32,859 bases of DNA from Thermoplasmata archaeon (GCA_030041075.1 JASHOP010000059.1:1-32859); one strand, 5' to 3'. Shown: positions 8,261 through 17,423, counted from the stretch's first letter. Made by a program: numbers and translations. Notes: generated by a model not told the origin, from the letters alone.

Positions 8261-9388
8261 ATGCGGCGGGTTAGACTAATCGGGATTGTCGTCGTGCTTG
8301 CTCTCGCGGTCACGGCGTTCGTTCTGTCGTCAATCGGAGTGATCAGCGCGCAGTCGGTGTTTCCGTACGCGAATCCCAACCCGGTTCTCGTAGATCATTC
8401 GACCACGATCTACTCGGGCTACAACCCTACCGGGGTGGGGTACGGACAGGGCTTCGGGTACGGTAACGGATACGGCTACACCACCTACGCTTGGACTTTC
8501 ACCATCCCGGGTTGCAGCAACCCCGGCAGCGTTTCCCAGTTCGTCTGTACTCCCAACACGGTGGGCCAGTACACGGTTCAAGTTTCCGTGACCGACAGCG
8601 CCGGCACGATCTCGAATCAGTTCACGCTCCAGGTCAATCCGGTGACGGTGACGTTCACCGAGACGGGCCTGCCTGTTCACAGCCACGCGAAGTGGTCAGC
8701 GAGCTTCCAGAACGACACCCAGACCGTGCTGCAGGGGGATTCCATCGTCTTCCCCGTCGCGAACGGTCAGACGGACTATGCCTTCCTGGTCACCGGCCCC
8801 GCGGGCTGGCAGGGGACGACCAATGTGGGCAACGGCGAGGGCTCGGTCGGCCTGCCCAGCCAGAGCTCGGTGGTCGTGACGTTTGCGCGTGGCCCGACCT
8901 ATACCCTCGCTTTCCACGAGATTGGAGCCAAAGCGGGCTCTACTTGGTGCGTTAGCGTCTCGGGTGGTTCGTTCTGCACCGACAAGGCCAGGGAACCCCT
9001 GAAGGACTTGACACCGAACTCGTACTCGTACTCGGTCCGCACGCTCGGGAGCGCGACCACGTTGATCGAGGTCGGGACCGCGTGGACGGTCGCCTCGAGC
9101 GGAGTCGCGACGCTAGCTCCGTCGACCGCGGTCCAGATCCGGTTCGCTTACCCGGTGACGTTCACGGAGCATGGGCTCACGGGGGCGTACAGTTGGTTCG
9201 TACGATCGCAGGGGATTGAGGTCACGTCGTCCACGGACCAGATCGTACTGTACCTCACGAACGGAACCCGCGCATACGCGATCGTCCACGAGGCAGGGTT
9301 CAAGCTGACGGCCCCGGTCGTGCCGCATCACGTGATCGTGGCGGGAGCGCCTATCTCCGTCACGGTGACGTACACCCCGAGGCCCTGA
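8261..9388 (+). CDS. Secreted surface protein with PKD/Ig-like N-terminal domain and TETGLP-type modules
   Basis: Signal-peptide-like MRRVRLIGIVVVLALAVTAFVLSSIGVISAQS; PKD-like YAWTFTIPGCSN..GQYTVQVSVTDSAGT; VTFTETGLPVHSHAKWSASF; start ATG 8261 or GTG 8255. Confidence 0.75.
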   Translation: MRRVRLIGIVVVLALAVTAFVLSSIGVISAQSVFPYANPNPVLVDHSTTIYSGYNPTGVGYGQGFGYGNGYGYTTYAWTFTIPGCSNPGSVSQFVCTPNTVGQYTVQVSVTDSAGTISNQFTLQVNPVTVTFTETGLPVHSHAKWSASFQNDTQTVLQGDSIVFPVANGQTDYAFLVTGPAGWQGTTNVGNGEGSVGLPSQSSVVVTFARGPTYTLAFHEIGAKAGSTWCVSVSGGSFCTDKAREPLKDLTPNSYSYSVRTLGSATTLIEVGTAWTVASSGVATLAPSTAVQIRFAYPVTFTEHGLTGAYSWFVRSQGIEVTSSTDQIVLYLTNGTRAYAIVHEAGFKLTAPVVPHHVIVAGAPISVTVTYTPRP

Positions 9389-9408
9389 GATCGGAGTACG
9401 CTTGGGCT

Positions 9409-9486
9409 CGGGAGTCGACGGCGGCTCCCGGGTGCCAACCCGCGTGAGCGGGGGCGACCGACGAACCCTTTCCCTCTTCCCTTTTC
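9409..9486 (+). terminator. Two hairpins followed by pyrimidine/T-rich tract, candidate terminator
   Basis: CGGGAG(9409-9414)/CTCCCG(9425-9430); CCCGC(9439-9443)-GTGA-GCGGG(9448-9452); then ccctttccctcttcccttttc, 3' of stop at 9388. Confidence 0.4.
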
Positions 9487-9869
9487 ATGCGCGGGATAGC
9501 GCGCTCCGCTCACTCTAGCCAGCGCGTACCGCCGATTGTCGCGGCTTGCGGCTCTCATCCCAGCTCAGCAGTCCCAGCGAAGTCGGAACCCGGGCACCGG
9601 CCGTGCGTCCGACCCGATCGCGGGGGGCGGGATCCGGCACGGTACGGCCAGAGTTCACCGCGAGCTCGAGGGACGAGCGTCCCCGGGATGGTCTCTTGTG
9701 GCGACTCTCCGCCCCACGGCGCCTGCGGGTCGGGGGCGCAGAATCTCGCCGATCCCGAATTTGTTGATCATCCGACCGGGCGAGGATCCCGGGATGCGTG
9801 GGTCCCCAGGTGAGCCCTGCACCGACGAAGGATCTCGTCGGAGCGCTTGATCCGGCGGTCGTCTAGGAC

Positions 9870-12452
9870 CTAGTGAAGGCGAGAAACGGCGATATCGGCG
9901 ACCGAGGCACGAGCCTCCACGTCCGGGTCCAGCCCCGCGGCCGCCCCGGAGACGCCCCGGGGCTTGAACGTCACCGAAACGCTCGCGGGCCGCCCGTCCA
10001 CCACCAGGCGGCCCGAGGCCGGGGACCGGAGGTACCCGGGTTCAGCATGGACCGAGAACCCCTGGGTCCCGTTCGTGAGGTCGAGCACGACCGTCGTCGA
10101 GTTCGCCGCGGAGGTGCCGGTCTCGCCCTCGGCGCTCACGCTCCAGGTGAACGGTGCGACGAGCCCCGTTTCCTGGAACGTCACGGGATAGGCGAATCGC
10201 ACCTGCACCGTCGTGCTCCGGGAGACGAGAGAGGCCCCTAGAGCCTCCGCCGACCACGCGGGTCCCTCCTTCACGAGGGTCGTCGCGCCGGGGATCGCGC
10301 CGACGGCATACGAATAGCTCCCCGGCGTCAGGTTCTTGAAGACGACCGTCGATTTCGTCGAGCAGAGCGGGGACCCGACCGCCACGCACCACTTCGAGCC
10401 GGCGGCCAGGCCGACCTCGTGGAACGTGAGGGAGTACGTCGGTCCCCGCACGAACGTCACCGCCTCGCTCAGGGCGCTCCCGTTCGTCGTGAGGTTCCCC
10501 TCGGGGGGGGCGGGCGTCGCCACCTCGAATCCCGCGGGCCCGACGATCAGGTACGGGTAGGTGCCGTTCAGCACCGCGAAGCTCACCGAGGTCACGGTCG
10601 AGGTCCGCGCGGTCCCGGGCGTCGCCTCGGGGTAGCCGTCGAGCGTCACCGACCACCGCTTCCCCTTGATCGGGAGCCCCGTCTCCGTGAAGCTCACGGG
10701 GGTGAACGTCACCGGGACCGATACCGGGGCTCCGTTCACGGTCACGGAGCCGGAGTCGACCATCGGCGGGGCGCCCGACGGGTCCGCGACGGAGTAGCCG
10801 TACGTCCCGTTCGGCTCCTCGAACGTGAGCCCGGACCCGGTCGAGCTCTGGGGGGTCCCGTTGAGGGTGGCGGTCCACTTCGTGTCGGTCGGAAGGCCGG
10901 GGACCGTGAACGAGACCGGGTAGGTGACCCGCTCGAACGCGAGGGTCACCTCGGTCACCGACGCCCCGGTCACCGTGAACGTTCCCTGGTACGGGATCGT
11001 CGTCTGGTGCCACCCCGGTACGTCGCCGATCGAGTAGCCGTAGCTCCCGTTCGGCACGGTGAACGCGATCGCGGTCCCGGTCGTCGACCTTCTCGCCCCG
11101 CCGAGGGTGACGGACCAGGAGGTCGCCTTCGGAAGCCCCGTCTCCGCGATCCGGATCGAGTTCTCGGGGACGATCACGCTCACGTTGTTGGAGTTGTAGT
11201 TCGTGACGTAGATGTCGCCGTCCTGGCTGTCGAAGAGGGCGTCGACCGGGTCGAGGCCGACGTTCAGCGATCCCAGGTAATCGATACCTCCGATCACGCT
11301 CACGTTCTCGGAGCCCGACTCCGGGACGTAGACGGTGCCGGTCGCGGTCGAGTAGCCCGGGACGAACGGGGTCGACGCGAGGGCCACGGTGCCGACGACC
11401 GTCGTGCCGTCGATCACGGTCACGTTGTCGGACCCGAACGCCGAGTCGACGGCGTACACGTAGCCGTTCTCGCCGTCGTACAGGGCCGAGTCGATGAACG
11501 TCGTGTTGAACCCGCTCGACTCGCCGGCGGCCCCGACCGTCAGCGTCGCCAGGACGGTGAGGCCGTCGATGACGCTGACGGTGCCCGAGTAGCGGTTCAT
11601 GACGTAGACGTAGCCGTTCCCGCCGTCGTAGGCTGCGGAGTACGGCTCGACGCCGACGTCGACGGTCCCCACGACCGTAGTGCCGCCGATCACCGTGACG
11701 GTGCCGGCGTCCCAGTTCGTGACGTAGACCCACCCGTTCCCGCTGTCGTAGGTCGAGGCGAACGGGTACGCGCCGACGTTCACCGACTGGACGACGGTGG
11801 TTCCGCTGAGGACGCTCACGTTGTCGGACGGGCCGTTGGTCACGTAGACGTAGCCATCGGCGCTATCGTAGGTCGCGGAGAGCGGCAGGGCTCCCACCCC
11901 GACGGAGCCGACGAGCGATGTCCCGTCGATCACGCTCACGTTCCGGGTGTCGAAGTCGGTCACGTAGACGTAGCCGTTCGCGCCGTCGTACGCCCCGTTG
12001 AACGGGGCGGGTCCCACGTCCACCGTTCCGACCAGGGCCGTACCGGAGAGCACGGAGACCCGGTCCCCGTCCCAGTCGAGAACGTAGACGTATCCGGTCG
12101 CGGGATCATAGACCTCCAGCCCGGGGCTGTTGCTCACGTTGACGTGGGGCGGCTCCGTCGCGCCGATGGGGTCGAGGTCGACGGGCTCGACCACGTCCGG
12201 TGCGGAACCGGCGCCGGCGTTCGGGACCGACGGAGCCGGTGGTACGGGAGCCGCGTCCGGCGATCGATCCGAGGGAGTCGACGCGGCAAGGGCGCGGACG
12301 GAGCCCCCGGGAGTAGCGGCGAAAGCGACGCCGGGGGACTCGGTCGCCGCGCCGGCGGCCATCCCAAGGAGGAGCAGGGTGACGGAGACCGCCCCTAGTG
12401 GGCCTAGCCAGAACCTCGCGCAGGCGGCCACAGCGTAGAGAGCGCGGCCCAC
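9870..12452 (-). CDS. Large secreted protein: YncE/NHL-like beta-propeller followed by multiple TETGLP-type beta-sandwich modules
   Basis: GTG start; hydrophobic signal LGAVSVTLLLLGMAAGAA; eight repeats of YDxxNGYVYVTNxxxxNVSVIxGTTVVGTVxVG; then ETGLPKATSWSVTLGG, VPGLPTDTKWTATLNG, ETGLPIKGKRWSVTLDG, HEVGLAAGSKWCVAVG, QETGLVAPFTWSVSAEG. Confidence 0.85.
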   Translation of the reverse strand: MGRALYAVAACARFWLGPLGAVSVTLLLLGMAAGAATESPGVAFAATPGGSVRALAASTPSDRSPDAAPVPPAPSVPNAGAGSAPDVVEPVDLDPIGATEPPHVNVSNSPGLEVYDPATGYVYVLDWDGDRVSVLSGTALVGTVDVGPAPFNGAYDGANGYVYVTDFDTRNVSVIDGTSLVGSVGVGALPLSATYDSADGYVYVTNGPSDNVSVLSGTTVVQSVNVGAYPFASTYDSGNGWVYVTNWDAGTVTVIGGTTVVGTVDVGVEPYSAAYDGGNGYVYVMNRYSGTVSVIDGLTVLATLTVGAAGESSGFNTTFIDSALYDGENGYVYAVDSAFGSDNVTVIDGTTVVGTVALASTPFVPGYSTATGTVYVPESGSENVSVIGGIDYLGSLNVGLDPVDALFDSQDGDIYVTNYNSNNVSVIVPENSIRIAETGLPKATSWSVTLGGARRSTTGTAIAFTVPNGSYGYSIGDVPGWHQTTIPYQGTFTVTGASVTEVTLAFERVTYPVSFTVPGLPTDTKWTATLNGTPQSSTGSGLTFEEPNGTYGYSVADPSGAPPMVDSGSVTVNGAPVSVPVTFTPVSFTETGLPIKGKRWSVTLDGYPEATPGTARTSTVTSVSFAVLNGTYPYLIVGPAGFEVATPAPPEGNLTTNGSALSEAVTFVRGPTYSLTFHEVGLAAGSKWCVAVGSPLCSTKSTVVFKNLTPGSYSYAVGAIPGATTLVKEGPAWSAEALGASLVSRSTTVQVRFAYPVTFQETGLVAPFTWSVSAEGETGTSAANSTTVVLDLTNGTQGFSVHAEPGYLRSPASGRLVVDGRPASVSVTFKPRGVSGAAAGLDPDVEARASVADIAVSRLH
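11160..12117 (-). repeat. Eight about 40-50-aa beta-propeller repeats encoded in tandem
   Basis: Recurrent YVYVTN..S.NVSVI.GT.VVGTV.VG units within the 9870-12452 CDS. Confidence 0.8.
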
Positions 12453-12768
12453 GTCATATTCTTGTCGTCTCCGGTCGAGGCTTCACCGGGGGAAGTCGGG
12501 CCGGCAAGCTGCCGAAAGACGAGCTGGCGAAGGTCGCGGCGTGTCGCCGCGTCGCGCGCGAGGAAGGGGCGCCGCCTCGGCCGAGTCCCATCGGTGCATC
12601 CATCGCCATGCTCGGAACCTCCATCCGTCCCGCGGGGGAATCGGCCCCGGTTCGAGGCCGGTGCCGGGCTTACGAGCCCGAGCGCACTCCGACGTGGTCG
12701 ATGCCGTGTCCCGAGACGCGGTGCTGTCCCACGGACCCGTCAGGGACCCGAAGCCCGGGCCATCACGG

Positions 12769-12775
12769 TTTATCT
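12769..12775 (+). promoter_or_regulatory. Candidate TATA box for large surface protein
   Basis: tttatct 33 nt upstream of ATG 12808. Confidence 0.4.
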
Positions 12776-12807
12776 ACCCGTGGCTCGTTGGCGCGGCGGA
12801 GCCTTCC

Positions 12808-15800
12808 ATGAGGACGAGTCCATCGAGCCGAGCCCCCGCGGTCGTTAGCGTTCTGATCGTTGGCCTGTTCGTCGCTTCGGCTCTGACCGCGATCGGGGCG
12901 GACCGCGGGGCGCCCGTTTCCGCCGGCCCGGCCCGCTCCTCCGGGACCTCCGGGGTCGCCCCCCTCGTGACCTCCCCGTACAACCTCACTCTCGATCCGG
13001 TCATCTTCTCCACCTACTACGCCTCCAACGGGACCGGGATCGCCTCGACGGTCGTGGTGACGAACGGGGCCACGTTCGGCTCCGGGTTCACCGTCGACTT
13101 CTGCGTCAGCACGTCGGAGACGTTCAACGGCCCACCCTCGCAGGAGGTCGGCAGCATCGTCCTGAACGCCGGCCAGACGGCCCTCGCGAACACGCTGGTG
13201 ACGTTCTCGGACTCGCAGAGCACGATCCTGGACGGAGCCGGCACCTACTACATCGCGGCCACCGACTCCGTGGGCGGCTGCGGCGGCGGAGCGTCCTCGT
13301 ACTCCAACGCCACGAAGATCACCACGACGACGGTCGCCCCGACGCTCGCGTTCGCCTCGCCGGACACGGTCGGGGCGACCGACGCGGTCTCGGGAGCGCA
13401 CTGGGACGCCAACGCGACCCTCACACTCCACCTCAACAACCTGACCGGTCGCACGCTGGCGACCCTGGAGACCAACGCGGAGGGCAACCTCACCGCCGGC
13501 TCCTCGTTCGTCGTCCCCACCCTGCCGTACACCCCTTCGGGATACACCCTCGTCGCGCAGGAGACGGCGCCGACCGGCGGTCTGTACGGAATCAGCGTCG
13601 CTCGGGCGTTCCAGATCGAGTCGAACGTCTCCGCGACGCCGTTCTTCTTCAGCGGCAAGGCCGGGATGACGCTCGACCTCACCGGGACCGGGTTCGCCGC
13701 CGGGGCTACGATCGCCAAGAACTCAATCACGGTCGCCGGAGTGGCCACATCCCATGCCGCTGTGACGACCGCGAGTTCGGGCGGCTTCAACGTCACCGTG
13801 ACGATGGATACGTCGATTCCACTGAGTCCCGGAGGCTACGAGTCGATCGGAATCACCACGTCCCCGGGCTCGTCCCGGACCACGTTCCCCGACCGGATCT
13901 TCGTGTCGAGCCCCAGTCCGGGTTCCCTCCAGTTTACGTTGAACACCTCCTCCGTCGTGTACGGGAGCTCGATCCTCGCCCGGGCGTGGAACTTCCCCGC
14001 CGGCGCCTCCCTGACCTTCTTCGCCGGCTCGACCGTTCTCGGCACGGTCGTGGCCAGCTCGCTCGGCTTCGCGCAGCTCGTCACCACCTTCCCGGCCATG
14101 CCGGCCGGGACGTACGACGCGTACGCGGCCGACGCGGCGGCGGATCTCGTCTCGCCGACCGTCTCCGTCACGGTCAATCCCCGGTACTCGGCCCGGGACC
14201 CGACCGGGTTCTCGCTCCCCACGACCGCCCCGACCGAGTACGTGCCGAGCAACGGCACGATCGGGGTCCAGGCCTACGGCCTCTCGCCCGCGACCGGTAT
14301 GACGTTCACCGACACCGTCTGGACCGGCGTCGTCGCCGGCAACTCGATCGGCCTCGCGTCGTCCCAGGGGTACGCGGCCATCGCGATATCGGTCGGATCG
14401 CTCAACGCCTCCACCGGCGTCTTCACCCCCGCCCCGAACGGGACGCTCGCCTTCGCCTACCTGCCCGACTACGCGCGGATCCCCTCGCTCGCGACCGGGA
14501 CGCTCGAAGAGATCGGCAACGCGAGCGTCGCCTTCGGTTCGTACGCTACGGTCACGGCCCCCGACCTGTCGAGCATCGCGGAGTACGCCGCCTTCCACAC
14601 CGGGACCGACGTGACGATCACGATCAGCAACCTGATCCCCCAGTCAGCCCGCCTCTACCCGGGATCGACGGCCGACTACAATGTTCTCCTGGGCGCGACG
14701 GTCCTCTCGGGGCTCACCGGTTCGACCTGTCCGGCCCTCACTCCCACGGTCTGCTACGGAGCCGGCACGCCCGCCGCGACCCTGACCCTCAAGTTCGCCG
14801 TGCCGATTCCGGCGGGCCTCCTCCCGCTGACGATCCGGTACAACGGCTCGACCGCGGCGCTCGCCTCGGTCTCCGTGCTCGTCTCGCTGCCGGGGGCGGC
14901 CCCGGGCGACGGAACGCTCGAGGCCGTCGTGGACCCGGTCTCCCACAACACGGAGATCGTCGGCTTCGACCTCTTCCCCTCCACCCTGAACTACACGCTG
15001 TACGTCTCGAACCTGTCGACGTCGGCGGGCGTGGACTCCACGATCGCGCCCGCGGTGGGTCCCTCCGGCGCGCTCGGTCCGATCGACATCTCGAGCCCGG
15101 TCGCCTACACGAGCGAACCGGCGGGAACCTACGCGGTGTATCTCCTCTACAGCAACGCGACGACCTCGGCGTCCGTCAGCACGACCTACACCGTGGCGCT
15201 CGGCGCGCTCGACGTGTCGCCCGGCAGCGGGCCGGTCGGGGACTCGGTCGTCGTTTCCACGACCGGACTCGATCCCGGGTCGTACTACGACGTCTACCTC
15301 GGCTCCGCGCTGTGGATCGCGGGCCAGTCGTCGTCGAACGGGTCGTTCGCGGCGACCGGATCGGTGCCGCGCGTGGCCGAGGGGACCTACACGATCTCGC
15401 TCGACCCGGCCGGATCGACCTCGCCGGTCGAGAGCGCGCCGTTCTCGGTGACGGGCACCGTGTCGCTCGTCACCGCCGGCACCGACCAGCTCTACGCGTT
15501 CCCGGGCGAGCTCGTCGACTTCGCATGGGACGTGGCCGGCGTGGCTCCCCCCTCCCAGTACCCGTTCACCGTGACCGTTCTCCTGAACGGATCGGCGTAC
15601 GAGACCGAGGCCGGGATCCTCAACGGAACGACCATCGAGGGCAGCTTCACGATGCCGAACGCGTGTCCGGGCTCGGAGACGTCGTGCGGAGGGGGTAGCT
15701 ACTGGTGGGTCACGCTGGATTGGAGCCAGGTCTACGTCGTCGGCGGCATGGTGATGACGTCCGGCTACAACGACACGGACCCCGCCTACCTGGAATTGGT

Positions 15801-17226
15801 CAGCGGCAACGGCGCGCTCGTCCTGAGCGTCACGCCGACCGACATCGCGGAGATCGCCACGCTCACGGGGCAGGACGTGAACGTCACGCTCGAGGCCCTG
15901 GACGCCAAGATCTCGGGCGTCTGGGCCAGCGGGAACACGACCTACGCGCAGCTCGCCACCGACTTCGGCGACATGAACGTCTCGCTGGCGACGCTGAGCG
16001 CGAAGATCTCGGGCGTCTGGGCGAGCGGGAACACGACGTTCGTCCAGCTGAAGACCGACTTCGGGGACGTGAACGTCACCCTCGCCGACCTCAGCGGGAA
16101 GATCTCGAGCGTGTGGGCGAGCGGGAACACGACGTTCGTCCAGTTGAAGACCGACTTCGGGGACGTGAACGTCACCCTCGCGGCCCTGAGCGCGAAGGTC
16201 TCGGGCGTCTGGGCGAGCGGGAACACGACGTTCGTCCAATTGAAGACCGACTTCGGCGACCTGAACGTCACGCTGGCCTCCCTCAGCGCCAAGGTCTCGG
16301 ATGTCTGGGCGAGCGGGAACACCACCTACGCCCAGCTGAAGACGGACGTCGGGGACCTCAACGTCACGCTGGCGTCGCTCGGCGCCAAGATCTCGGGCGT
16401 CTGGACGAGCGGGAACACCACCCTCGTCGAGCTGAAGTCGGACATCGGGGATCTCAACGCGACGCTCGCGTCCCTGGGCGCGAAGATCGCCGACGTCTGG
16501 GCGAGCGGGAACACCACCGACGCCGAGCTGAAGACCGACTTCGGGGATGTGAACGTCACCCTCGCCGACCTGGGCGCGTCGGTGACCACCGTGGTCGACG
16601 GCAACGCCAAGATCGAGACGTCGCTCGGGAACGTCACCGCGTCGCTCAAGGCGATCAACGCCACGGTCAACTCGATCGAGTCGACCTCGTTGACGCTCAG
16701 CACGACCCTGGGCGAGGTCCACACGACCCTCAACGCCGTGAACGCGAACCTGAGCGCCGTGAGGAACGACGTGCTCGAGCTGACCACCGCCGTCGGGGAC
16801 CTGAACCTCAGCGTAGCGTCGCTGAACGCGACCCTCACCCTCGTCAACGGCACCGTGTTCACGATCTCGACCAACCTGGGCCGGGTCGAGGCGTCGCTGA
16901 CGAGCGTGGCGACGACGGTCACGGCGATCAACTCGAGCACGAACTCGCTGCTCGGGTCGACGGTGATCGTGAAGACCGACCTGGGCGACCTCCTCGGCAC
17001 GGTCGACCTCGTCAACGGCAACGTGACGACCGTCGAGACGGGGATCGGCCAGCTCCTGATGTCGACCGCCGCCATCCAGGCGGCGCAGGGATCGCAGCCG
17101 ACGACCGGCGACCTCAACGGCGTGGCCGACCTCGTCTACGTGTCGATCGCGCTGATCGCCGTGACGCTGGCGCTCGCCCTCCTCCTGTTCCTCGGGTGGA
17201 CCCGACGCCGCGGGGGAACGCTGTAG
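12808..17226 (+). CDS. Large cell-surface protein: signal peptide, multiple Ig-like domains, 32-aa sequon-rich repeats, coiled-coil-like stalk, C-terminal TM anchor
   Basis: MRTSPSSRAPAVVSVLIVGLFVASALTAIG..; C-terminal VADLVYVSIALIAVTLALALLLFLGWTRRRGGTL; ATG 12808 chosen over track start 12541 because the signal peptide begins there. Confidence 0.85.
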   Translation: MRTSPSSRAPAVVSVLIVGLFVASALTAIGADRGAPVSAGPARSSGTSGVAPLVTSPYNLTLDPVIFSTYYASNGTGIASTVVVTNGATFGSGFTVDFCVSTSETFNGPPSQEVGSIVLNAGQTALANTLVTFSDSQSTILDGAGTYYIAATDSVGGCGGGASSYSNATKITTTTVAPTLAFASPDTVGATDAVSGAHWDANATLTLHLNNLTGRTLATLETNAEGNLTAGSSFVVPTLPYTPSGYTLVAQETAPTGGLYGISVARAFQIESNVSATPFFFSGKAGMTLDLTGTGFAAGATIAKNSITVAGVATSHAAVTTASSGGFNVTVTMDTSIPLSPGGYESIGITTSPGSSRTTFPDRIFVSSPSPGSLQFTLNTSSVVYGSSILARAWNFPAGASLTFFAGSTVLGTVVASSLGFAQLVTTFPAMPAGTYDAYAADAAADLVSPTVSVTVNPRYSARDPTGFSLPTTAPTEYVPSNGTIGVQAYGLSPATGMTFTDTVWTGVVAGNSIGLASSQGYAAIAISVGSLNASTGVFTPAPNGTLAFAYLPDYARIPSLATGTLEEIGNASVAFGSYATVTAPDLSSIAEYAAFHTGTDVTITISNLIPQSARLYPGSTADYNVLLGATVLSGLTGSTCPALTPTVCYGAGTPAATLTLKFAVPIPAGLLPLTIRYNGSTAALASVSVLVSLPGAAPGDGTLEAVVDPVSHNTEIVGFDLFPSTLNYTLYVSNLSTSAGVDSTIAPAVGPSGALGPIDISSPVAYTSEPAGTYAVYLLYSNATTSASVSTTYTVALGALDVSPGSGPVGDSVVVSTTGLDPGSYYDVYLGSALWIAGQSSSNGSFAATGSVPRVAEGTYTISLDPAGSTSPVESAPFSVTGTVSLVTAGTDQLYAFPGELVDFAWDVAGVAPPSQYPFTVTVLLNGSAYETEAGILNGTTIEGSFTMPNACPGSETSCGGGSYWWVTLDWSQVYVVGGMVMTSGYNDTDPAYLELVSGNGALVLSVTPTDIAEIATLTGQDVNVTLEALDAKISGVWASGNTTYAQLATDFGDMNVSLATLSAKISGVWASGNTTFVQLKTDFGDVNVTLADLSGKISSVWASGNTTFVQLKTDFGDVNVTLAALSAKVSGVWASGNTTFVQLKTDFGDLNVTLASLSAKVSDVWASGNTTYAQLKTDVGDLNVTLASLGAKISGVWTSGNTTLVELKSDIGDLNATLASLGAKIADVWASGNTTDAELKTDFGDVNVTLADLGASVTTVVDGNAKIETSLGNVTASLKAINATVNSIESTSLTLSTTLGEVHTTLNAVNANLSAVRNDVLELTTAVGDLNLSVASLNATLTLVNGTVFTISTNLGRVEASLTSVATTVTAINSSTNSLLGSTVIVKTDLGDLLGTVDLVNGNVTTVETGIGQLLMSTAAIQAAQGSQPTTGDLNGVADLVYVSIALIAVTLALALLLFLGWTRRRGGTL
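15874..16545 (+). repeat. Seven tandem 96-bp (32-aa) repeats, in frame
   Basis: Unit starts at 15874, 15970, 16066, 16162, 16258, 16354, 16450 (exactly 96 bp apart), partial eighth at 16546; consensus DvNVTLAsLsAKiSgVWASGNTTfvQLKTDFG. Confidence 0.95.
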
Positions 17227-17423
17227 TCGACGGGTCCGCCGATCGAGCTCGCCCCGCGCTCGCGATCGATCGGCCCGGGGCGAGGGCCCCGGTGGGGTCC
17301 GCCGACCCCGACGGTCGCCCGCGCTCGGGTCGGGGCTCCGGCCGCCGGTGTCTTCGGGTCGGGCCGGGCGGACCCGTCGCGGGCCGCAAGGCGTTCGCCC
17401 CGGGCGTCGGAGGTGCCGGGACA

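Noticed and set aside
9487-9850. Overlapping 73-108 aa ORFs between the convergent surface-protein genes
   Set aside because: Three overlapping frames with R/G/P/S-rich composition and no domain features; likely GC-driven open frames.
12541-12807. 89-residue N-terminal extension of the large surface protein
   Set aside because: It is R/G-rich and precedes a clear signal peptide starting at ATG 12808; a TATA-like box lies inside it.
15874-16590. CRISPR-like periodic direct repeats
   Set aside because: Units are 96 bp with no unique spacers, in frame inside a CDS, and encode a regular 32-aa peptide repeat.
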